Numbered from the stretch's first letter, positions 1 to 11,252 are shown. The stretch is DNA of 64,000 bases from Acidobacteriota bacterium (GCA_018269005.1 JAFDVK010000052.1:1-64000), one strand, 5' to 3'. Numbers and translations are program-made. Notes: generated by a model not told the origin, from the letters alone.

Positions 1-120
1 CCATGATCTTTGACGGAAGTGACAAAAATTGTAACTGCAGGCCGCCGGAACGCCGATTCTTGTCCCACTTTGTCCCACTGGCCCACTCGCGGCGGGATGG
101 GACAAAAATCGGGAAATTGT
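1..120. other. Gene-free window edge with TGTCCCA motifs
   Basis: No credible coding frame is seen in the first 375 bases. TGTCCCA occurs at 61-67 and 71-77 and its complement TGGGACA at 98-104, so inverted arms surround a GC-rich centre. The same heptamer in both orientations occurs in another gene-free stretch at 53.14-53.26 kb, where it also lies near a GACAAAAAT string. The function is unknown; it may be a shared intergenic repeat or the remnant of a mobile element. Confidence 0.4.
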
Positions 121-141
121 GAGTTGTTCATTGTGGATTGC

Positions 142-190
142 GAATGGTGAATGGCAAATGGCAAATGGTGAATGGTTAATGGTTAGTGGC
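142..190. repeat. Degenerate heptamer tandem repeat (AATGGNN)
   Basis: Six to seven consecutive seven-base units of the form AATGGNN (AATGGTG, AATGGCA, AATGGCA, AATGGTG, AATGGTT, AATGGTT) are readable in register, followed by a diverged AGTGG unit. The arrangement resembles the short tandemly repeated heptamers (STRR) known from cyanobacterial genomes. Similar seven-base arrays with different cores occur at 6381, 7104, 55745 and 56265 in this window. Confidence 0.7.
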
Positions 191-192
191 AA

Positions 193-345
193 CCTAGCTC
201 CGTTAGGAGCGATATGTTTGTAGAACTATGGCTATCCTTCGAATCTCGGAGCGTGTGAAACACGCGACAAGAAGTCGGCGGCAAGCCGCCTCCGAGAGGT
301 GGGGCTGCGGAATGCGCCCTACAAACATGCGGCTCCGATGGAGCC
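193..345. repeat. Structured element flanked by inverted REP-like arms
   Basis: A palindromic unit at 193-226 (CTCC-N4-GGAG core followed by ATGTTTGTAG) recurs in inverted orientation at 319-345. Between them, CTCGGA at 245-250 pairs with TCCGAG at 291-296. This closes two perfect inner hairpins: 251-265 (GCGTGT/ACACGC) and 277-290 (GGCGGC/GCCGCC), giving a potential three-way junction. It looks like a REP/BIME-type non-autonomous repeat, but a small structured RNA cannot be excluded. Confidence 0.5.
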
Positions 346-375
346 AAGGAGGCGGACGAGGGCGTCCGCGTTACG

Positions 376-1494
376 TCAGAAGGAGCGGACGGCGTTGATG
401 ATCGTGTCGAGCGTCGCGGCGTCCATCTCGGTGTGGATCGGAAGCGAGATGACCTCGGTGCAGAGGCGGTCGGCGATAGGGAGTTCGAGGCCCGCAGGCA
501 CGAAATGCCGGAACGCTTCCTGCTGCTGCAGCGGCACGGGATAGTAGATCATCGCGGGCACTCCGAGCGATGCGAGATGATCGCTGAGCTCATCGCGTCG
601 CCCGTTCGTAACACGCAGCGTGTACTGGTGAAACACATGCGTCGAATTCGCGGCTCTCACAGGTGTTTCGAGCTCTTCGATATCCGCGAACGCAGCGTCA
701 TACGCGTCGGCAACGGCACGCCGCGCGTCGCAGTATTCGTCCAAATGCCGCAGTTTGATGTCGAGTATCGCGGCCTGTATCGAATCGAGACGCGAGTTCA
801 CGCCTATGCGTTCGTGATAATAACGTTTCGCCTGGCCGTGATTCGCGATGACGCGCATTTTGGCGGCGAGTTCGTCATCGTTCGTGAACATCGCACCGCC
901 ATCGCCATAGCAACCGAGATTCTTCGACGGGAAGAACGACGTGCAGCCGATGTCGCCGATCGCACCTGTCTTTTTGCGGCTGCCGTCAGGGAAGATGTAG
1001 TCGGCACCGATGGATTGCGCCGCGTCCTCGATGACCGCGATTTTGTGCTCGGCGGCGATGCCGAGTATCGGCCGCATATCGCAGCTCTGCCCGAAAAGAT
1101 GCACGGGCACGACGGCCTTTGTCCGCGGCGTTATCGCACGCTCGAAGATCTCGGGCCTCATCAGGAAAGTGTCCGCATCCACATCGACCATGACGGGCGT
1201 AAGCCGCAGAAGCGCAATGACCTCGGCCGTCGCAAGGAATGTGAACGACGGCACGATCACTTCGTCGCCGGGTTCGAGGCCGAGCGCCATCATCGCGATC
1301 TGCAGCGCGTCTGTACCGTTCGCACAAGGTATGACGTGCTTGACGCCGAGATACGATTCGAGCGAGGCCTGAAAACGCGAGACCGCAGGGCCGTTGATGA
1401 ACGCCGCTGATTCGAGAACCTCGAGGACGGCCGCGTCAACTTCCTGTTTGATCTTTTGATACTGACCTTTGAGGTCAACCATTTGTATCGACAT
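376..1494 (-). CDS. DegT/DnrJ/EryC1/StrS family sugar aminotransferase
   Basis: This 372-residue protein is full length for the PLP-dependent DegT/DnrJ/EryC1/StrS family, which makes amino sugars (often UDP- or dTDP-linked) for surface glycans. It starts MSIQMVDLKGQYQ, typical of WbpE/PglE-like members. The segment CANGTDALQIA is the cofactor-phosphate region and FFPSKNLGCYGDGG carries the presumed Schiff-base lysine. No other sugar-nucleotide genes lie in the window, so the substrate is unknown. It is co-directional with the next gene (8-base gap), so the two may be co-transcribed. Family assignment is firm; substrate is not. Confidence 0.9.
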   Translation of the reverse strand: MSIQMVDLKGQYQKIKQEVDAAVLEVLESAAFINGPAVSRFQASLESYLGVKHVIPCANGTDALQIAMMALGLEPGDEVIVPSFTFLATAEVIALLRLTPVMVDVDADTFLMRPEIFERAITPRTKAVVPVHLFGQSCDMRPILGIAAEHKIAVIEDAAQSIGADYIFPDGSRKKTGAIGDIGCTSFFPSKNLGCYGDGGAMFTNDDELAAKMRVIANHGQAKRYYHERIGVNSRLDSIQAAILDIKLRHLDEYCDARRAVADAYDAAFADIEELETPVRAANSTHVFHQYTLRVTNGRRDELSDHLASLGVPAMIYYPVPLQQQEAFRHFVPAGLELPIADRLCTEVISLPIHTEMDAATLDTIINAVRSF

Positions 1495-1502
1495 AAATTT
1501 CG

Positions 1503-2273
1503 CTATTCGGATAAGTAAACCTTGCGGGCCTCGCCCTTCAAGAACTCGATCATCCGCTTGTACGGCCCCGGCCCGTAGCTGATACGCGAAACGCCGAAGG
1601 AAGCGAGTTCGGCGTTCGAGGGCGTATCGGCCATCACGAGAATATTCAGCGGAATCGGCGAAGCGTCGGCAAGCTGTTCGATGAACGCCGGTTTTCGGAG
1701 ACCCGGAGCAAAAAAGCCGTCCGCACCCGCTTCTGCAAATGCATTTGCACGCAGGATCGCTTCGCTCACATGCGACTCATCGTACGTTGCGAGGTTCTTC
1801 AGGAAGATGTCCGTGCGTGCGTTTATGAACAGATGAACACCAGCCTCATCCGCCGTCTTGCGGATCGCCGTGATCCGTTCCTGCTGCTCTTCGATCGAAT
1901 AGAGTCCGTCGCTGCCGACGATCTGATCCTCGAAATTGACGCCGATCGCACCGGCGTCGATCACGCGCCGGATATTCGCGGCGAGTTCGGTATTGTCGGC
2001 CGTGTAACCGCCTTCGAAGTCGATCGTAACGGGAAGTTCGACGGAATCGGTGATGCGTTCGAGGTTCGCGATGGCGGCGTCGAGCGAAAGATTCTCGCCA
2101 TCGGTGAATCCATCTGCGGCGGCGACGGACCAGCTTCCCGTGGCGATCGCCCTCGCGCCGCTTTCGGCGACGGCGACCGCGCTGCCCGCATCCCAAATGT
2201 TGAAGAGGACGAGCGGTTCTCCTTTAATGTGAAGCCCGGCAAAGGCTTCAGCTTTTTCCGTTCGTGTAGGCAT
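1503..2273 (-). CDS. Isocitrate lyase/PEP mutase family protein
   Basis: The protein has the (beta/alpha)8 barrel signature of the isocitrate lyase/PEP mutase superfamily: FNIWDAGSAV near the N-terminus, a substrate-loop region rich in DGENLS, then VNFEDQ and FINARTDIF. The lyase KKCGH active-site loop is absent, so true isocitrate lyase activity is unlikely; a carboxyphosphonoenolpyruvate mutase- or oxaloacetate-decarboxylase-like C-C bond reaction is more plausible. The frame is open to 2360, but the ATG at 2273 (MPTRTEKAEAF) fits the family N-terminus, giving 256 residues. Confidence 0.82.
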   Translation of the reverse strand: MPTRTEKAEAFAGLHIKGEPLVLFNIWDAGSAVAVAESGARAIATGSWSVAAADGFTDGENLSLDAAIANLERITDSVELPVTIDFEGGYTADNTELAANIRRVIDAGAIGVNFEDQIVGSDGLYSIEEQQERITAIRKTADEAGVHLFINARTDIFLKNLATYDESHVSEAILRANAFAEAGADGFFAPGLRKPAFIEQLADASPIPLNILVMADTPSNAELASFGVSRISYGPGPYKRMIEFLKGEARKVYLSE

Positions 2274-2414
2274 AGCGTTCTGTTCGAAGCAGCGTACAAG
2301 ATTAATAATGACGGCAATATCGTCAAAAATAAAACGCGACGCGGCTTCTTCTCCCCGCACACTTTCGGAAACTTTTCTTTGTAGTAAAATGTTCGATGTT
2401 CGGCAAAGGTAAAT

Positions 2415-3986
2415 ATGAGCGTTAAATCGATCTTTGTGATCTCCTCAATTGTCGCGATCCTTGTGATCGTGCTGCTCGGGTTGTTGAGCCCGTACTTCCT
2501 CTTCGGCCTGATAGTCGTATTGCCGATCGTCGGTGTCGGCGCGGTCGATATGGTCCAAAGGCGGCAGTCGATACGCAGGAACTTTCCCGTGATCGGAAAT
2601 TTTCGTTACATGTTGGAGAAAGTTCGGCCTGAGATAATGCAGTATTTTGTCGAGACCGACACCGAAGGGAAGCCGATCAACCGCATATTCCGTTCCGTTG
2701 TTTACCAACGAGCAAAGAAGGACACGTCAACCAACCCGTTCGGCACGCAGTGGGACGTTTATCGTCCAGGTTACGAATGGATCGAACATTCGATCTATGC
2801 GTCCGCGCCTGCTGATCTTGAACAGGAATTGCGAGTTTTGGTCGGCGGAAAAGATTGTCTCCAGCCGTATCTTGCTAGTCGGCTGAACATCTCGGGGATG
2901 AGCTTTGGCTCCTTGAGCAGGAACGCAGTGCTTGCGATGAACGCCGGTGCGAAAATGGGCGGTTTCGCTCAAAATACAGGCGAAGGCGGAATCAGCCCAT
3001 ATCATTTGAAACCGGGCGGCGACCTGATCTGGCAGATCGGAACCGGTTATTTCGGGTGCCGAACCGAAGAGGGCGACTTCAGCCCGGAGAGATTTCAGGA
3101 AAAGGCGACACTCCCAAACGTGAAGATGATCGAGATAAAGATCTCGCAAGGTGCCAAGCCCGGCCACGGCGGTATTCTGCCGGCATCGAAGAACACCGAA
3201 GAGATCGCCAGGATCCGCCATGTGGTTCCGCACACGACTGTCGACTCGCCGCCTTCGCACAGCACGTTCAACAGCGCCGAAGGCCTGATGCGTTTCGTTA
3301 AGCAGCTCCGCGATCTTTCGGGAGGCAAACCGGTCGGTTTCAAGATATGTATCGGGAAAAAGGCCGAGTTCGTCGAGATCTGCGAGGCGATGATCTCGAC
3401 CGGTATCAACCCGGACTTCATCGCCATAGACGGCGGTGAAGGTGGTACCGGCGCCGCACCGATCGAATTTGCCGACTCGATCGGGATGCCGCTTCGCGAC
3501 GGATTGTCTTTTGCGATCGACACATTACGCGGCTACGACCTCAAAAAGGAAATAAGGGTAATCGCGGCCGGGAAGGTCTTCAACGGTTTTCACATTGCGC
3601 GGCTTATCGCGATCGGAGCGGATATGGTCAATGTCGCACGCGCGATGATGCTGGCGACGGGCTGCATTCAGGCACTGCAATGCCATCGAAACACGTGCCC
3701 GACAGGCGTTGCCACTCAAGATGAGAGGCTGATCAAAGGCCTTGACGTCGAGGATAAATCGCACCGTGTTTTTAACTTTCACGAAGCGACCGTAAAGAGC
3801 TTTATCGAACTGGTTGCAGCCTCAGGCGTGCACTCTGCCGACGAACTTTCCCGCGAACACATCTTCAGACGCGTCGGTGCGACCAAGGTGATGAAATATT
3901 CGGACATTTACCCAGAGGTCGCGATCGGCGCATACCTAAAGAACGGCCCGCCCGAACCGCCGAGCATCCACGAAACGATCACTTGA
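2415..3986 (+). CDS. FMN-binding glutamate synthase-family protein, membrane anchored
   Basis: A 523-residue protein with hydrophobic stretches over about residues 5-45, then the FMN-binding synthase domain of the glutamate synthase large subunit. Recognisable pieces are AKPGHGGILPASK, the glycine-rich DGGEGGTGAAP phosphate-binding loop, and a C-x5-C-x4-C cluster near residues 416-427 ending CHRNTCPTGVATQ, the 3Fe-4S ligand pattern of GltB. It lacks the glutaminase and C-terminal GltB domains, so it is one of the stand-alone GltS-domain proteins whose physiological donor is unclear. The short gap to the divergent upstream gene probably contains its promoter. Confidence 0.88.
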   Translation: MSVKSIFVISSIVAILVIVLLGLLSPYFLFGLIVVLPIVGVGAVDMVQRRQSIRRNFPVIGNFRYMLEKVRPEIMQYFVETDTEGKPINRIFRSVVYQRAKKDTSTNPFGTQWDVYRPGYEWIEHSIYASAPADLEQELRVLVGGKDCLQPYLASRLNISGMSFGSLSRNAVLAMNAGAKMGGFAQNTGEGGISPYHLKPGGDLIWQIGTGYFGCRTEEGDFSPERFQEKATLPNVKMIEIKISQGAKPGHGGILPASKNTEEIARIRHVVPHTTVDSPPSHSTFNSAEGLMRFVKQLRDLSGGKPVGFKICIGKKAEFVEICEAMISTGINPDFIAIDGGEGGTGAAPIEFADSIGMPLRDGLSFAIDTLRGYDLKKEIRVIAAGKVFNGFHIARLIAIGADMVNVARAMMLATGCIQALQCHRNTCPTGVATQDERLIKGLDVEDKSHRVFNFHEATVKSFIELVAASGVHSADELSREHIFRRVGATKVMKYSDIYPEVAIGAYLKNGPPEPPSIHETIT

Positions 3987-4059
3987 ACCTCGATCGTTTG
4001 CGCAGATCCGGGCGTCTCCAGCGCGAGCGAGGTGACGGCTTGGATCGAATCGAGAGTTG

Positions 4060-4932
4060 CTAGGGCGTGTCTTCTTTTTTGAGCACGTTCGAATAAGCCT
4101 TCTCGAGATAGTTCAGCACCTCAAGATATGCTTTCTTATCGCCAAAGATCGTCGGGTCGTACGGATCGCTTTCCTTTCGGAGCTTGTGCAAGTTGAACTG
4201 GTTCGCGTGCGAGGCCACCCACAAGTCGAAATTCAAAGCCTTCATCGAACTGATCGTGGACGCATAATCCTTTTGGATACTCGGATAACTCTTAACCTCA
4301 GAGAATTTCCCGTCAATTATTATCGAAGGCAAATTCGCGATCAGCACTTTGTATGTCTTGTCCCCGTCCTTTACGTCAACAAGATAACTGCACGAGCCTT
4401 TTGTATGTCCGGGATGGCTGAGCAAGGTCAGTTTTGTCCCCCCGAGCTTGATTACCGATCGATCGTGCAGAAGCTTGTCGGGAACAACCGGAGCAAAAGT
4501 TTCGCCGTATTTCCCCATCTCGTAATCCGACGCTCCGCCCGTTCTTAATGCATCCTCTTCAGGCCGATTTACCCACAATTTCGCACCGGTCTCCTTTTTG
4601 ATCTGGGCCAAAGCCCCCGTGTGGTCGTAGTGAGCCTGCGTGATCAAAAGGATCTTTGTGTCTTTGAAAGAGGACCCCAGGCTTTCAATATTCTGTTTGA
4701 TCAAAGCGTAAGAATCGTCGAGACCGGTATTGATCAGGATATTTCCTTTCGGAGTCACAAGAAGAAAGCTGGCCAGATCGTAGGTGCCGACATAATAAAG
4801 ATTCCCGACTATCTTAAACGCCGGATAAGGCTTGCTCCAATCAGGATCAGAAGCCAGCTTCATTTCCTGAGCCATGCCCCGAGAAACCATTAGGCCCAAA
4901 ACCAGGATCAAGATCGACAGTGCTTTTTTCAT
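4060..4932 (-). CDS. Subclass B3 metallo-beta-lactamase-like hydrolase (Gln variant)
   Basis: A secreted metallo-beta-lactamase-fold protein. Starting at the ATG at 4932 it begins MKKALSILILVLGLM and has a signal peptide ending near GMAQE; the longer frame to 4995 would bury this. The zinc motif reads Q-A-H-Y-D-H (Q99, H101, D103, H104), with SHPGHTKGS and VASHANQF supplying further histidines. Subclass B3 enzymes usually have HxHxDH; Gln at the first position is known from GOB-type enzymes. N-terminal DPDWSKPYPAF is typical of B3. Whether it hydrolyses beta-lactams or another substrate cannot be read from sequence. It lies downstream of thiC on the same strand with a 40-base gap. Confidence 0.85.
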   Translation of the reverse strand: MKKALSILILVLGLMVSRGMAQEMKLASDPDWSKPYPAFKIVGNLYYVGTYDLASFLLVTPKGNILINTGLDDSYALIKQNIESLGSSFKDTKILLITQAHYDHTGALAQIKKETGAKLWVNRPEEDALRTGGASDYEMGKYGETFAPVVPDKLLHDRSVIKLGGTKLTLLSHPGHTKGSCSYLVDVKDGDKTYKVLIANLPSIIIDGKFSEVKSYPSIQKDYASTISSMKALNFDLWVASHANQFNLHKLRKESDPYDPTIFGDKKAYLEVLNYLEKAYSNVLKKEDTP

Positions 4933-4972
4933 AATTAATGCTTTTTCGTTCGGGTTTGTCACGGTCTCAAGA

Positions 4973-7220
<2,248 letters not shown>

Positions 7221-7425
7221 AAAACTTTCTGTCTGCATTCTGTATTCTATCAGCACGGCAAGCCAACCCGAAAGGTGTAGATCGCGACACGCCCGCTACA
7301 GGCTGATGACAAGGTGATCCTCTCGAAATTCGTTCGAGCCCGTGCTGTCTCATGATACGATGGGCTGGTCGCTATCATATTGAATCGAACCACGATCGCA
7401 AGGAGAATGTCTCCGTCTTCACATT

Positions 7426-10266
7426 ATGAAAAAGCTCCTGATGATCGCCGCAGCCGTCCTTTTGCTAATACAGCTGAACAATGTGTCCGCAGTCGCCCAA
7501 TCATGCAGCCCGCCGGTGGTAGAGCTTCCTGACGCGTCCAAGATAATCTTTACGCCTGAGCAGGAAATGTGGCTCGGCGAAGCGATACTTGAGCGGTCGC
7601 GCACGACCTATGGCATTATTGATGACCCTGATCTGACGACATACTTGCAAGGAATCGTCGATCGGTTAGCGCGCCACCTGCCGCAGAAAGGTATCAAGTT
7701 CCGTGTTTACCTTTCAGATGATCCACGAGTGAATGCGTCCTCCATTGCTGGCGGCGTCGTTCTGATAAATCGAAAGCTGATCAAATTTGCCCGAACTGAG
7801 GATGAATTGGCCTTTGTCGTTGCACACGAACTCGGCCACGGCACGGTGCGCCACGGTGCGATCACATTCAGCAAGATCTTTAAACGTCTGCTCAAAGTCG
7901 ACAAGCTCACGGATCGCGCAGATGTGATCAATCGCTACAACGAATATCTTGACACGTGGAACACCAAGGACATCGGCGATGTGCGGGATATCGACGATGA
8001 ACAGCATGAGGCAGATCGTCTGGGCGTATTCGCAATGGCGGCGGCCGGATATGATCCGGGACAAATACAAGGATTTTGGCAGCGGTTTACGAAAGCTAAA
8101 AAGAAGAATGCTTTCCTCGTTTTCTTTGGTGGTAACGAGGCGGAAATACGCCTTAAAGCTATGATCGATCAATATAAAGATATGCCGGCGGCATGTCGCG
8201 AAAAGCGGTCAATAGCAAACATTGATGCTTTTGAAGGTTGGCGGAATCGCGTGATCACCTTCAACGGATTTTCGAAAACAGAATCGATTCCCGGCCTAAT
8301 ATCTCGGACCGTTCTTTCGCCCATTAGGAGTGATCTCACGAACATCAGTTTCAGCCCTAACGGGAAGTATATTCTTGCCCAGGACCCTTCGTCTGTAACG
8401 GTCCTTTCGAGAGATCCGCTTCGCGTACTTTTCCAGGTTCCCGTAAAAGATGCCAGACCGGCGCAGTTCTCAGCCGACTCTGCAACTTTTTTGGTCGTAA
8501 CAGGCAGCTTGCATTATCAAAGATGGGAGATCGCCAGCGGCCAGTCGTTGGAAGATGACGAAGTTGCAGTCCCGGGGACGGTCTGGCAGTCAAGGATGTC
8601 ATCGGACGGCAAGTATCTCGCAGTATTTAGCCCCGTAGGCGACCTTGTTATTTACGAGGCCGCCAGTGGCGACGAGCTATTTCGCAAGAAAGAGTTTGTA
8701 AAAATGTCCTTGACCACATATTGGCTCCAAGAAAGGATCAGGGATATCACCGAGGCGGACATCAACTTGATAGGACTGAAATTCTCGCCTGATGGCCGAT
8801 ATTTATTCGCCGGCACAACATCGGCCCCGTGGACCCAAGACGCGTCGATCGTTGTAGATCTCGATCAAAAGAAGGCGATTCCGGTCGGAGATAATGTCAA
8901 AAAACTTATTAAGAACAGCTTCGAATTCTTATCTTCCGATAGGCTTGTTGGGCGAATCAACATGGAGAATGCCGATTCCGGTGTTTTTTCCTTTCCAGAA
9001 GGCAAAAGGATCGAGCAGATCGATCTCGGAGGGTTCTCTTTCACGAGGTCGTCTGCCGGGAATTATCTAGTAGTACGGCCGGTTACTGGTGCTGCCGTCG
9101 GCGTTTTCGACCTGAGGTCAAAGAAATATGTTTTTGCAGGGAAGAAATCCGCCTTGGATGTTTACGAGGATCTCATTGCAGCTGAAAGGAAGAACGGTGA
9201 GCTCGCGCTTTACAAACTCGGTGCGAGCGAACCGATCGCTTCGATCGAGTTGCCGAAAAGCAACTTTGGCCTGTTGCGAACCGTCTCTTTTTCTGAGGAC
9301 GGAGCAATGCTTGCAGCGTCGGATAGTTCACGAGGCGCTGTCTGGTCCCTTCCGTCTGGAGAAGCATCAATATTATTGCGCAGTTTTTACGGGAGCTTCG
9401 TTACTTCGGATCACCTAGTGTATGCCGACTTCCCAAGGGCTGGTGATATGGACCGGACGGTCGCGAAGATCACTCCGGCCTCAAAGTCGGTCGAGCCCGG
9501 AATTTCATTTATTGAGGACCGCTCGCGTCAGTTCGGCCAATTCTTTTTGACAAAACGCAGCATGGAGAAGGAAGACAAGCGCGACACAATGGCTGGAGAC
9601 GTGGTCCTCGTGGACCCAGCAACGGGCGCAGTTCGGTTCGTCCAGTCGAACATGGAGTTAGAGGCGAAGGATGTTGTCACTCGTAAACGAATATGGATAC
9701 GTCAGTTTCCGAACGAAGCGCCGCGTTACGGAGTCAACTCAAACGCCGACACAATTTGTTTTGTATGGGATGCCGATTCCAAGGCGACACGCGAGGCGGT
9801 GAAGCTGCGGCCGGACCTGACCCAGAAGATCAAGGGGTTGGATGAAAAGCGTGGGGACTATTACATCGAGGTCGCTGATCTTGCCAGTGGCGTTACCCGC
9901 TCATATTTGTTCATCGAGACAGGCAATGCATCGTTCGAGATCAAAGATGTGGTTGCATCGGGCGACTACATTCTCTTGTCCGATGATAATAATCGGATAT
10001 TGATCTACTCCGTTTCGAACGGTGACCTGCTCCGCAGGGTATTTGGGACGCACGCGGTCGTAAATGCTGCCGCCGGCACGGTCGCGGTGGAGAACAGTCC
10101 CGGCCGTATAGCGATCTATGACATCAGAACGGGCAAGGAACTCAAGAGACTAACCTTCAAGAATGACGTTGTCGCGATGCGTTTTTCCAAAGACGGAAAG
10201 CGCTTTTTTGCCCTCGCTGCTGACCAGACCGCCTTTGTTATTGACCCATCGGGATCAGCTCATTAA
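7426..10266 (+). CDS. Secreted M48 metalloprotease fused to WD40-like beta-propeller
   Basis: A 946-residue protein with a signal peptide (MKKLLMIAAAVLLLI...VAQS). An M48 peptidase domain covers about residues 40-260, with the zinc motif HELGH at 134-138 and a likely third ligand E195 in DEQHEADRLG. The remaining ~680 residues show repeated propeller-like strands (FSPNGKYIL, FSPDGRYLF, FSKDGKRFF, FSEDGAMLA) typical of WD40/YVTN-type repeats. BepA-like M48 proteases that maintain the outer membrane usually carry TPR tails instead, so a propeller could serve for substrate or partner binding in the periplasm. It stands alone, with its own upstream region of about 200 bases. Confidence 0.85.
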   Translation: MKKLLMIAAAVLLLIQLNNVSAVAQSCSPPVVELPDASKIIFTPEQEMWLGEAILERSRTTYGIIDDPDLTTYLQGIVDRLARHLPQKGIKFRVYLSDDPRVNASSIAGGVVLINRKLIKFARTEDELAFVVAHELGHGTVRHGAITFSKIFKRLLKVDKLTDRADVINRYNEYLDTWNTKDIGDVRDIDDEQHEADRLGVFAMAAAGYDPGQIQGFWQRFTKAKKKNAFLVFFGGNEAEIRLKAMIDQYKDMPAACREKRSIANIDAFEGWRNRVITFNGFSKTESIPGLISRTVLSPIRSDLTNISFSPNGKYILAQDPSSVTVLSRDPLRVLFQVPVKDARPAQFSADSATFLVVTGSLHYQRWEIASGQSLEDDEVAVPGTVWQSRMSSDGKYLAVFSPVGDLVIYEAASGDELFRKKEFVKMSLTTYWLQERIRDITEADINLIGLKFSPDGRYLFAGTTSAPWTQDASIVVDLDQKKAIPVGDNVKKLIKNSFEFLSSDRLVGRINMENADSGVFSFPEGKRIEQIDLGGFSFTRSSAGNYLVVRPVTGAAVGVFDLRSKKYVFAGKKSALDVYEDLIAAERKNGELALYKLGASEPIASIELPKSNFGLLRTVSFSEDGAMLAASDSSRGAVWSLPSGEASILLRSFYGSFVTSDHLVYADFPRAGDMDRTVAKITPASKSVEPGISFIEDRSRQFGQFFLTKRSMEKEDKRDTMAGDVVLVDPATGAVRFVQSNMELEAKDVVTRKRIWIRQFPNEAPRYGVNSNADTICFVWDADSKATREAVKLRPDLTQKIKGLDEKRGDYYIEVADLASGVTRSYLFIETGNASFEIKDVVASGDYILLSDDNNRILIYSVSNGDLLRRVFGTHAVVNAAAGTVAVENSPGRIAIYDIRTGKELKRLTFKNDVVAMRFSKDGKRFFALAADQTAFVIDPSGSAH

Positions 10267-10398
10267 TGGAACCGCGGGTTTCGGGCTTTTCTCGAACGTT
10301 TGTCGGAAGGATTACAGACCGAACAACCTTTTTGCATTTAGGATATACTAAGTTGTGGTGTTAATATTTGTTTAACATCAAGCGGTCGCTCGAAGGTC

Positions 10399-10917
10399 AT
10401 GAAGAAACTCATTTTAGCGATAATTGCCGTCTGCTGTGTGCAGCTTGCCTACACCGCGTATAACGCGACGGAGGCGGGCCGGCAAGAACTCGCTCGGGTG
10501 ATTTCGAAACCTGTGACAGTCCCTTTCTTTGCCAAACCGCCGGTCGCTGAGCTTGCACCCTCCGAAGATGAGGCCGTAGATCTGGATCCGGAAGCGGAAT
10601 TTGTGAGCGTTTCGAGTGAGCCGATCCGGCGAGTGCTGCCGCGCCGGAAGTTTCGACGCAACCGCGTTGTAACCTACGATCATAGCTTTGAGACGACAAG
10701 TATCGTTGTTCCAAAGGGCGAGAAGTATGAGTTCAAGGAGCCCGACATTCAGGAAACAAAGGTCGCGGCTTTCACTCAGAGGAAGGTTCCGAATTCGGCT
10801 CCTTCGGTCGAAGGGGCCAAGAAGGTTCGGGAGAAGCGCTCGATCCTTGATAAGACCGGCTCCGTGATAAAGAAGCCATTCAAATGGCTGAAGAACCTTT
10901 TTGCAAAGAACGATTGA
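10399..10917 (+). CDS. Hypothetical secreted or membrane-anchored protein
   Basis: Not recognised. The 172 residues begin with a hydrophobic segment (MKKLILAIIAVCCVQLAYTAY) that is either a signal peptide or a single anchor. An acidic stretch (PSEDEAVDLDPEAEF), a basic patch (RRVLPRRKFRRNR) and a lysine-rich C-terminus (KKPFKWLKNLF) follow. No catalytic motif is apparent. It is followed by a strong bidirectional hairpin and a convergent tRNA gene, so it is probably monocistronic. Confidence 0.7.
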   Translation: MKKLILAIIAVCCVQLAYTAYNATEAGRQELARVISKPVTVPFFAKPPVAELAPSEDEAVDLDPEAEFVSVSSEPIRRVLPRRKFRRNRVVTYDHSFETTSIVVPKGEKYEFKEPDIQETKVAAFTQRKVPNSAPSVEGAKKVREKRSILDKTGSVIKKPFKWLKNLFAKND

Positions 10918-10944
10918 GATCGGCTCAGAGATACCTCGCAACGA

Positions 10945-10979
10945 AAAGGCTGTCTGGAACGAGATCCCGGACAGCCTTT
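10945..10979. terminator. Hairpin terminator between convergent genes
   Basis: Ten-base arms AAAGGCTGTC and GACAGCCTTT flank a 15-base loop. There is no long T-run on the plus strand; the arms supply three terminal T residues on each side. It lies between the hypothetical gene and the minus-strand tRNA and could serve both. Confidence 0.65.
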
Positions 10980-10993
10980 CTCGTGATTCTGAG

Positions 10994-11070
10994 TGGTGGC
11001 GGGGGGGAGACTTGAACTCCCGACCTCAGGGTTATGAATCCTGTGCTCTAACCAGCTGAGCTACCCAGCC
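10994..11070 (-). tRNA. tRNA-Met (CAT anticodon), elongator type
   Basis: The minus strand folds as a tRNA: acceptor GGCTGGG, TA, D-stem GCTC...GAGC, anticodon loop TTCATAA, variable AGGTC, T-arm GGGAG-TTCAAGT-CTCCC, acceptor CCCCGCC, discriminator A, and encoded CCA (77 bases). The anticodon is CAT. The body resembles elongator tRNA-Met rather than initiator tRNA. The acceptor stem contains one apparent U4-C69 mismatch, and A31-C39 closes the anticodon stem imperfectly. Confidence 0.93.
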
Positions 11071-11252
11071 ACGAACTCTCGATTATAAGATAGCCGTCAC
11101 GAAAAGCAAACGTAAAATGCCGGGCGAACGGCGCGGGATATGCAGCCATCAGATCTACATGCCGCGATTTTAGGGCACAGTAGAGTATATTGGTCATATG
11201 CGACAAAAGGGCGTTCGCTTACGGCAAAGTTGGCGTCACCGTCGTTAGTCTT

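Noticed and set aside
299..544. 81-codon plus-strand frame at the edge of the first gene
   Set aside because: It runs through repeat DNA and into the antisense of the aminotransferase.
433..1410. Long plus-strand open frame opposite the sugar aminotransferase
   Set aside because: It is an antisense shadow of a well-conserved gene, rich in Arg and His, without recognisable domains or a ribosome site.
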